DNA from: JACJYM01 sp965230495
GTDB lineage: Bacteria > Bacteroidota > Bacteroidia > Chitinophagales > Saprospiraceae
DNA length: 64,000 bases
Assembly: GCA_965230495.1 (NCBI GenBank)
Contig: CBDDLC010000002.1
Location: forward strand, 198,216 to 262,215
Direction: 5' to 3'
Notes under the pieces: generated by a model
What the model was told of the DNA's origin: nothing
Seen by the model: the letters and a program-made list of their open reading frames with translations, nothing else
Databases searched by the model: none
Made by a program: the position numbers and the translations under genes
Shown: positions 56,901 through 62,100 of the stretch, piece by piece
How the letters are laid out: every line of letters starts with the position of its first letter
How positions within the stretch are numbered: position 1 is the first letter of the stretch

Positions 56901-57266
56901 GATTTGGATGCTAGAGAAAATGGTATTTATACTTATCGTGTGGCACAATATGATTATAATGGGGATAAATCTTACAGCGATATGGTTTCTATTAGAGTCT
57001 TAGCTGACAATGAAGTATCCCTATCTACAAACCCTGCGGTTGATAGAACGGAGCTTATTCTTTCTTTAGAAGATGGACAGGATTTACAGGCTCATATATA
57101 CGATATAAAAGGTAGGTTGATCAAGAAAAATGTTATTGATCAATATTTAGAGAGTGGACAACACAATTTAGATATTAATATCAGTGATTTAGTGGTAGGA
57201 TCGTATATTATAAGAGTGATGATAGATGATGTTGTAATTGAAAAACAACTTATTAAAATAAGATAA
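47949..57266 (+). CDS. Giant surface protein with 13 DUF11 domains, SdrD_B-like domains and T9SS type A sorting domain
   Basis: 3105 residues. Signal peptide (about 1-26, 'FLTPAIALVSIFGFISF'), one SdrD_B-like domain ('IGDFLWYDSNHNGIQDPGEP'), an Ig-like segment, then 13 DUF11 domains (about 265-2430), each starting like 'FDLALKKEL...YSYGQDLIFEITV' with 'NQGN' and 'YVPSGL'. The linkers are of two kinds, strictly alternating: type A with 'DGDGITDEDDHDPE' and type B with 'GEDEDDHDPAG'. Then four SdrD_B-like domains (about 2438-2917), a fibronectin-like spacer and the sorting domain ('AHIYDIKGRLIKKN', 'VVGSYIIRVMID'). A long acidic fibre, perhaps stiffened by Ca2+, is the likely form. Function unknown. 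Confidence 0.9.
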   Translation: MKIKRFLTPAIALVSIFGFISFNGIDAVSESETSVITSVAPPSIGDFLWYDSNHNGIQDPGEPGLNGVNVQIYREVTPGNFVVVGADITDVDGVYVFDNTNSTPFLDNTLYYIVVEDPIMEPGSMNPTGPTLQDAGPISPTQDDLDSDASIAAGGFPFDGKPYIEYTTTTGFAAINNLDFGFFTLCSELDVSIDLVDEICEGETVRLNVLVDGGVEPYGFDWSDGHSSSDPFYDVSPSSNTTYVVTVTDDIGCTATSSVDTRVRRCTLDMALIKTIPNDPTFKVGDIATFTITVCNQGETVVDSIVIQDHIPNGYTLVDPDWTIVSSSSTYFDANYTMTITNGELAPDGLLPGVCMDIPIDLEIVTGANPSNLVNYAEIEAQRDIFGFEDDFDSNPGSNTAEELSVMPGDPNDDNLTTGGPSEFEDEDDHDPAQAPFFDLALSKTIGAGGPFKYGDVLTFDINIYNQGNVPATDIVVLDYVPSGLRFIDSNAPLWSYDGSSGNASSMVTGILNPGETMTIPLVLEVISTDDQDGWLNIAEIFAAEDDNGIDRTDDDVDSQYDGDSTNDIGGTPETDEDDHIDDDGMDSDGDGITDEDDHDPELIKVFDLALKKELITDPPYSYGQDLIFEITVCNQGNTVAKDIEITDYVPDGLEYNPLANGFLGWTGASPNPTNVNMTQLAPGDCQTETIILRMVQADDPLAWNNYAEITRAFDNDLVDMTNNDADSTPGSNTAEENAVVPGSEDDDNMDGGGPSVGEDEDDHDPAGPMFYDLALDKKTNATGPFRYGDEATFTITVHNQGNLPVTDISIIDYIPSGFSFDSNNFPTWVFDSQNNQATSVINFIEAGGEASVDIDLIFVATTDPEEAWTNYAEILQFKDTDGIDVSDQDIDSTPDGDNTNDVGGTPETDEDDHIDDDGLDSDGDGITDEDDHDPAKLEVFDLALKKEIVSLPPYNYGDMFVYEITVYNQGNIPATNIQLRDYLPAGLGFDLGNNPGWNADGTYDIGVVINPGESHVVTLNLLFNQTSGGAEDWLNYVEIVSAMDDEGNDMTNNDADSQANSNSPEELAVLPGSEDDNNIDGGGPSVGEDEDDHDPAGIYFADVALTKSTDESVPFKLGDLVNYTVTIRNQGNIELPQVGIIDHIPSGLYLTDNNFPLWSTNSQLTTAETVVFNLMPGEVREIPLTFQLRKADAQMDGWDNYAEVSFIRDGDNNDIADIDSTPDENPNNDIGGTIGTDEDDHYEDDGNDTNGDGITDEDDHDPERIEIFDLALRKVMNTAMPISYGDMVEFEIEIYNQGNEPATNIVISDYIPNGYLFDVGNNAGWVANASGAEYTIAGPLMPESSTSILLNLEVVQTNGGEKDWINYAEIMSAENSLGADRSNSDFDSDYDSNSEYEQSVEPNDLFDDEITGCGEDNDEDEDDHDPAGFEIVDAALSKVTSQTGPFMAGDVVNYTITVYNQGSTTIDDIGIVDHIPSGLEFMFSNFPTWFANPTGNIAVTRITNLEPGEERTVSISLQVAKSSDGSLSWDNHAEIYYLRDGSQNEFIDIDSQQDFVLGNDIGGTPETDEDNHVDDDGNDTNGDGITDEDDHDPERIEIFDLALIKEVDMSQDYEYGDIIQFDITVYNQGNEPATDIVISDYIPVGYEFISAANLGWTAVAGGAEYTIDGPLMPDANITIPIMLRLVQTSGGERDWINYAEIKSASNSLGQDRTDNDIDSTPASNSDYENEVVPGHEFDNVIGGCGESQAEDEDDHDPAGIMIQDLALRKSPVEPGPYDFFDIVTYEIEVCNQGNKAARNIDVIDYLPVGLNYVMDNFPTWNYNDFDKEAVTRIMGPLMPGQCESVEIMLEIQKLKDDEDAWDNRAEIYGAKDIDFLLFDDIDSEADDIVGNDVGGTPWTNEDDHVDDDRVDTNNDGIFDEDDEDVARIEMFDLALKKQLDTPEPYEYNQVVEFGIWIHNQGNEEANDIELIDYLPPGYSFNAGINPGWSQTAQNLHYTYAGPLPAVDSVRIPLFLEIIRTDGGDKFWINYTEILHANGRASIGKPNRDDWDVDSTPGSNSEWETNVEIEPYNTPTQEEFPWDDEICGCGPEYDEDEDDHDPAGIEIFDLAQRKTTNAVPPTRYGDVIAFNVEIYNQGSLDAHNIEVTEYVPCGFEFLDAQNSDWTYDESTRKATLLIPELLAAGSSVTKVINLMAVPCIEESLIAWTNYTEISDAETEILFEPNDFDSSPNDINDDTQVIDNMLQNPNDEDDHDLEKIDVLDLALRKTTPDCGPFAIGDTVHFDITVFNQGNIVARNIEVVDSLNTGFIFDQDLNPDWNVVGDKAYFNIPTDLIPMDSVKIAIEFIITMDENPFASDWWNYAEIASATNVNGSINVDADSNADDLIYNDNYVEPTDPINNIIDENDDVIDENWPVYGDVDEGNDDEDDSDPAKVLVLGGLGDTVWKDLDGDGLQDENEPGLARVDVFLYNCSDSLIDQQTTNVDGFYFFDNLIQGQYKLKFDLSQQPLGCDFTYKDVGDDDAIDSDVFRSGYTECIDVMAGVYDSTWDAGVLILATVGDFVWHDLNGNGLQDGSEPGLEGVKVYLFDENDSLIQGTISDEFGFYEFKYVYPGNYYLYYDAPEPYELTFDNEGFNDEIDSDPDKETYKTEIFNLSPGEVDNSWDAGFYKCIPIGELVWYDVNEDDLVDATENGINGLKVNLWKYHKNEWIIWETQYTDHKPNTPSVDGYFEFCSPPGTYYVEVILPPYGLVPAVKDVLGYIPLTNSNEQANDNDMDRFGRSDQFTVQSCDAILTMAAGYYPMATVGNLVWMDTNSNGAQDFGEPRMGDVKVEVFNASNELIAETHTADDGTYSLEYLQKSNYYLKFTMPSGYGPTIPNMGNDNEDSDVDNSNGYGTTKLYSFMPGDELMSVDAGLAFGVLPVTWLDIDAVRVDESNVVTWRVKDEVNVEYYEVERMLNDGKSFIPLDKVPYKQSNTEIKNYSYIDLDARENGIYTYRVAQYDYNGDKSYSDMVSIRVLADNEVSLSTNPAVDRTELILSLEDGQDLQAHIYDIKGRLIKKNVIDQYLESGQHNLDINISDLVVGSYIIRVMIDDVVIEKQLIKIR
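48750..55255 (+). repeat. Array of 13 DUF11 domains with alternating linkers
   Basis: Thirteen domains of about 110-120 residues plus 40-60-residue acidic linkers. Linker type B follows domains 1, 3, 5, 7, 9 and 11; type A follows domains 2, 4, 6, 8 and 10, with a shortened A-like linker after 12. The true repeat is therefore a two-domain unit of roughly 330 residues. Copies are well diverged in DNA, unlike the 879-bp repeat at 38-42 kb. Confidence 0.85.
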
Positions 57267-57289
57267 TTGTTTCTTAATAATTTTGTATG

Positions 57290-57323
57290 AAGTGACTTCA
57301 GTAAATTGGAGTCACTTTTTTTT
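57290..57323 (+). terminator. Terminator after the 3105-residue protein gene
   Basis: AAGTGACT stem, loop, AGTCACTT, then a run of Ts. Two more pairs (one G-U) may extend the stem. It lies 23 bases after the stop. Confidence 0.85.
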
Positions 57324-57354
57324 ACATATATTATGAATTTTAAAGATATATTAA

Positions 57355-57362
57355 TAACTTTG
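57355..57362 (+). promoter_or_regulatory. Candidate -7 box for the 435-residue protein gene
   Basis: TAACTTTG, exact TAnnTTTG match, 47 bases before the ATG at 57410 and downstream of the terminator, consistent with an independent unit. No clear -33 TTTG. Confidence 0.48.
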
Positions 57363-57409
57363 TGACAACCTCTTAGGACTTTTATTTATGGGTGTTTAAT
57401 TATGTAGAG

Positions 57410-58699
57410 ATGAAAAATCTAACTTTCTCGTTTGCTTTTTTAATTTTATTGTGTTTTGAGGTTAATGCTTTGACCGTAACTTTTTCTCCTTCTACCATTG
57501 GGTGTGGAACAACAACTGTTACAGCAACTTTTGATTGTAATTTTAGTGGTAGTGGTTTGTTTACTTCTGGTTCAGGGGTGACATTCGATCAAATTAGTGG
57601 AATATACACTATAACCAATGGTGAGGCGACTATGGATTTGACTATCGATGAAAATACGCCTAATCCGTTCACAGTTAATGTGTTAGTGCTATCCTCTGAT
57701 ATGGGGTGTGCAATAGCTGCGGTAACTATGGCGAGTAATACTATAGATCACGATTGTATTCTTCCTCCAAACGATGATTGTGCAGATGCAATTGTTATGC
57801 CTATTGAGATTGGGCCGAGTTGTACTACAATGGCATTTTCTACAGATAACATTACTAACTCGGGAAATGATGGATGTGCCAACGGATATAATGACTTATG
57901 GTATGAATTTACGGCTGTAAATCCTACGCTTTATGTTGAATTTACTAGTGGACCGGGAAATCTGGCGTATGTTGCTATTTATGATGCATGTGGAGGAAGT
58001 TATTCGGTCTGCCAATTAGTGTTCTTTTCAATTTCTTCGTTTGCTACTATTGGTGGATTGACAGTGGGCGATACTTATAAATTAAGAACGCAGATATTGG
58101 CGAGTTCAAGCGGGGATCAGGAAATATGCCTCAGATCGGATTCTGCAATGCCGGTTACCTTGTCTTCATTTACAGTTGAGAATAGTTCCAAAGGAAATAT
58201 GTTACGTTGGAAGACGGAGTCTGAAGTAAACTTTAAGGAATTTGTGGTGGAGAAAAGTGTTGATGGCATTAATGATTTTAAAGATATGAATAGTTTTTCG
58301 GCAACTTCTACCTATGGCGGAGACTATAATTATTTGGATAGTGAAATATCCAGCAGTGGTGTCTATTATTATAGGCTAAAAATGGTTGATTTGGATGGGA
58401 TGATAGTTCATAGTGATATCATTGACGTGGAAGTTGATTTACTTGATCAGGAAATAGAGCTTATTCCTCAACCAGCGGATCAGTATGTAAGACTCAATGT
58501 TGCAGAAAGTTTACAGGGAGATGTATGGAATCTGGATATAGTCAATTTACAGGGACAAAAAGTGCTAAGTGTTGATCATACCTACTATGAAATAGATGAT
58601 ATGAATATCAATACCTCCGAATTTTCTGACGGGGTTTACTATATGATCTATAGATCAGGACCATATAATCTAGCACAGAAGTTAGTAATTCGTCATTAA
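57410..58699 (+). CDS. Secreted protein with T9SS type A sorting domain
   Basis: About 429 residues from the ATG at 57410 ('MKNLTFSFAFLILLCFEVNA'); the GTG at 57392 adds six residues ahead of the signal peptide and is less likely. Region 1 (about 20-120) is beta-rich with few charged residues. Region 2 (about 130-250) starts 'PPNDDCADAIVMPI' and has 'NDLWYEF', resembling the PPC-like domains common in Bacteroidota cargo. A spacer 'MPVTLSSFTVENSSKGNMLR' leads to a type A sorting domain ('LIPQPADQYVRLNV', 'FSDGVYYMIYRS'). Its own promoter and the upstream terminator suggest it is a single gene. Function unknown. Confidence 0.82.
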   Translation: MKNLTFSFAFLILLCFEVNALTVTFSPSTIGCGTTTVTATFDCNFSGSGLFTSGSGVTFDQISGIYTITNGEATMDLTIDENTPNPFTVNVLVLSSDMGCAIAAVTMASNTIDHDCILPPNDDCADAIVMPIEIGPSCTTMAFSTDNITNSGNDGCANGYNDLWYEFTAVNPTLYVEFTSGPGNLAYVAIYDACGGSYSVCQLVFFSISSFATIGGLTVGDTYKLRTQILASSSGDQEICLRSDSAMPVTLSSFTVENSSKGNMLRWKTESEVNFKEFVVEKSVDGINDFKDMNSFSATSTYGGDYNYLDSEISSSGVYYYRLKMVDLDGMIVHSDIIDVEVDLLDQEIELIPQPADQYVRLNVAESLQGDVWNLDIVNLQGQKVLSVDHTYYEIDDMNINTSEFSDGVYYMIYRSGPYNLAQKLVIRH

Positions 58700-58849
58700 T
58701 CGTTAGAGATTTAATATTTATTCTTGTAGTATGAAATCTATCAAGGTTTTATCTATTTAACTTGTCTAGGTGTTAATGCATGTGCCTATTATTTTACGTT
58801 TGTATTAAAAAATATCATAATATATAATACATATTATAGAAAGTATTTA

Positions 58850-58857
58850 TATATTTG
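58850..58857 (+). promoter_or_regulatory. Candidate -7 box, upstream copy
   Basis: TATATTTG, 294 bases before the next ATG. Same octamer as the strong promoter at 47875. No -33 TTTG at 19-21 bases. Confidence 0.4.
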
Positions 58858-58866
58858 TCCCAAATC

Positions 58867-58900
58867 TACGTGTATCCGTGTGGGTATACGTGTATATTTG
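58867..58900 (+). promoter_or_regulatory. TACGTGTAT direct repeat overlapping a second -7 box
   Basis: TACGTGTAT at 58867-58875 and 58887-58895, start-to-start 20 bases (about two helical turns). The second copy overlaps a TATATTTG -7 box at 58893-58900. This is the layout of an operator, but the regulator is unknown. Confidence 0.4.
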
Positions 58901-58933
58901 GTTTTTTGACCAAGTGTAAAGACATACCAAACT

Positions 58934-58995
58934 GTAGATGATTTATTGAGCTGGTATACTAGCTATACCGGGATATAAATGGTAATAGCATCTAC
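58934..58995 (+). other. Nested inverted repeat in the leader of the right-edge gene
   Basis: Outer arms GTAGATG (58934-58940) and CATCTAC (58989-58995); inner arms GGTATA (58953-58958) and TATACC (58964-58969) around a five-base loop. The RNA could fold into a two-stem element. It does not match a riboswitch class I recognise. Confidence 0.4.
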
Positions 58996-59151
58996 GAATC
59001 AAAAATAATTGATGGGATTCTTCATGATTGACAAATCGGTCTTTGTCGACTATGAAACTTAATAGAAAATACTCCTAAAAAACCTAAAGAGGATTTTGGG
59101 TTATTAGATAAATAACTAAATGATTTTAAATACTAACGAAAACGTTAACTA

Positions 59152-62100
59152 ATGAAAGCTGGACTTGTATCTACAAGAAATACTGTATATTCATTCAGTA
59201 TTTTTGCTCTGTTTTTCTCATTTATTTTAGTATCACTTACAGGTTTTTCTGTAAACACTGAAGGTGAAGATAATCTTCCAACGTATGAAGCATATATGCT
59301 TGCGATGGAATCAGCTACGTGCGAAGAAGAAAAAGCACTGAAGCGTAAATGGGAAGAGAATAACACACAAATATCAACTGCACCACTTAAAGAAGGGGAT
59401 GAAGAGGGATCATTTTTGATAGGATCTCTAAAGTCTGCCTATGAGAATGCAGATTGTAAAGATGAAGAAGTACTCAAGGAAGTATTGACATCTTACGATA
59501 TGCGTATGACCTCAATGGGTACTGTAGCTATGGTAGCCGAGACAGAGGAATGTCAAACAGTGGCATCGTGTGATGCTGATGCAGAGCAGTTAGCTAATGG
59601 CAATAATCTGATCATATGTGATGGCAATGATAATCTTACAGATTTGGAGTTGGGAGAACTGGGAAGTAGCAGTAATCTTGTAGCGATGAACTGGGGAGGA
59701 TGGACAATTCCTCCGGGAGCAACGATTACGAATGCATATATTCAGTTTACAGCTTTACAGAATAGTACAGGTCCTGCGTCATTTAAGGTATATGGAGAAG
59801 CACATGACAATGCTCCATTGTTTTCAGTAGCGGATCCAGTAATAGGAAGAACAGCGGTATCAAGTACGGTGAACTGGTCACCGGCTACGTGGACGGCAGG
59901 AGATGCGGGATTGGCACAGCAGACACCGGATATATCATCTATAATACAGGAGATAGTAGATAGACCTGGATATCAGATGGGTAACAATATAGTATTAGGG
60001 ATTAGTGGAGATGGTAAGCGAATGGCCTATAGTTATGATATAGATCCGGCGAATGCACCTCAGTTGTGTATTACATATGATGTGCCTGATCCACCTACCA
60101 GTACATGTGATGATTGTCCAGACATTAGTGTAGTTTCATTAGATGGGACCCCTAATTTTCCGGCAGTGGATTTATTAAATGTATGTTCCTCACCTGATAC
60201 CTTGACGTTATTAATATACAACTCGGGAGAGTGTCTAATAGAAGATGTGGATATAGAGATTACGTTTGATGAAGGATTATCGTATGGAGGCTTTATAAAT
60301 CCAAATGCGTTAAATCCTGCATCGGGGACGGTATCAGAGTTTGATTTATCGGATTTGACGATGCCGGTATTTAGGATCACAGAGATTGATTCAAGTGAGG
60401 CATATATAGTAGATATAGCGGTACAGGCAGATTGTGATGTAGATATAGAAACAGAGGAAGATATCAATTTGGATGCAATGGTTAGTTTCACTTATAACAA
60501 TACAAATGGATCTACTCCATCTTGTAGTGAGACAGTAACCGAAGTAGGAGCCTATAATTCAGGAATTAGAGTTCCGGTTATTAATGTATTGACAGTAAGT
60601 CCATCGACACTTAATATTACGGCTTCTAACACACCTCAATGTCAAAGAGTAACTCTTTCTCAAGATGGTATTCAGGCATTTCTGGACGAATTTGTCTTTC
60701 AAATTCAAGGAGTTGATCAATCTGTTTATACGATTACCAGTATTGATGTTAATGATATTGTAGTTCCATCGGGCGATTATAGTTATGACCCGATGACACA
60801 GCAAGTATCACTACTGGTAACTAGCAATTATTTTGTTGGACAACCTGCATACAATGGAAGTGATGGAGATATGAAGTGGGAGACAGATGAAAATGTGTTT
60901 ATAGATATATGTTATCAAGTAGAAGGATGTACCGATCAGGCTAATTTCCTAAATTACGAAGCATTCTATGGTTGTAATAACAAGATATGTGGAAATATTT
61001 CACAGAAAGAGGGAGCAGTAGATTTTAAACCTAACTACGGAGCCAATGTACAGGTGAATAATAACTTAATACAGTATGGGGGTATTTGCGGAGATAATCT
61101 AATTTTTGAATTTGAGATCAATTCTGCCAATACCGATCCATTAGATGGATTGTGGGAGGATATGATTGTTAAGTTTAATGGTTGTTTAGGAGGAAATGTA
61201 AGTTTGGCAAGTTTAACTATGGATGGCATTACTTTGCCGGATGGAGTAGTGAGTATGAGTGGAGCCAGTGTGGTAGTAGATTTTACTCAATTGACATCAG
61301 ATCCGGATGGAGCAGGAGTAGGACTTACAGATTTTGATGGCGATGGTATATTTGATGATTTGCCTGGAGGAGAAATGCTTAGTTTTTATGTGGAGTTAGA
61401 GATTGGATGTAGTGATAGCAGTGGAAATTGCTCAGCATTGAGTTGTTCAATTAACAATGTGGAAGTCAATGGAAAGCGTAACTGTGGACAGGACTTCCAG
61501 CAGTTTGCTAACTTCAACGAACCTATATCTTATTTTTATGGGGAGATAGCACAAATGGATAATGATACAGTAAGAGTTGGTTATGGTATTCCCATTACTG
61601 AGATTATTGAAACAACTTGCGATATATGGCGACCTACTAATCATGGATATAAATTTCAATATGAATTTGACTATAATAACATAGAGCCATGCTCCAATGG
61701 AGGAGAACTATATGCTTTAGTAACGGTAACCACTAATGGAAACGAAAGAATCAAGCATATTAGATATGAGGACGGCTCTGCAACCTATCAGGGGAACCCG
61801 GTAGCAGGAGTGACATGGGAATATGTAACTTTTATTACGCAATCAGGTACGCTTGATACGAACGCAATTAACATTAAGATTCCAGCTGGTGATATTATGG
61901 ATAATATTCATGACTATTATTGGAATTTAGAGTTTGAGGGGTTTTGTAGTCCTTGGGATTATATGTTTACGTCAGTTAGGATTATTGAAGAATGTAATGC
62001 TTGTGGAACACCAGAACCTTGTGAAATAGTAAGATCATGTGGTAGTATGACGTCCTATGTGCGATGGAGAGGATGCGATTGCGTTTGTTATTTTTCATCC

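Larger units (their letters stand above)
58700..59151. other. Long intergenic region and 5' leader ahead of the right-edge gene
   Basis: About 450 bases without a gene. It holds two TATATTTG boxes, a TACGTGTAT direct repeat and a nested inverted repeat (listed separately). I see no terminator for the 435-residue gene and no RNA gene I recognise. Confidence 0.5.
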
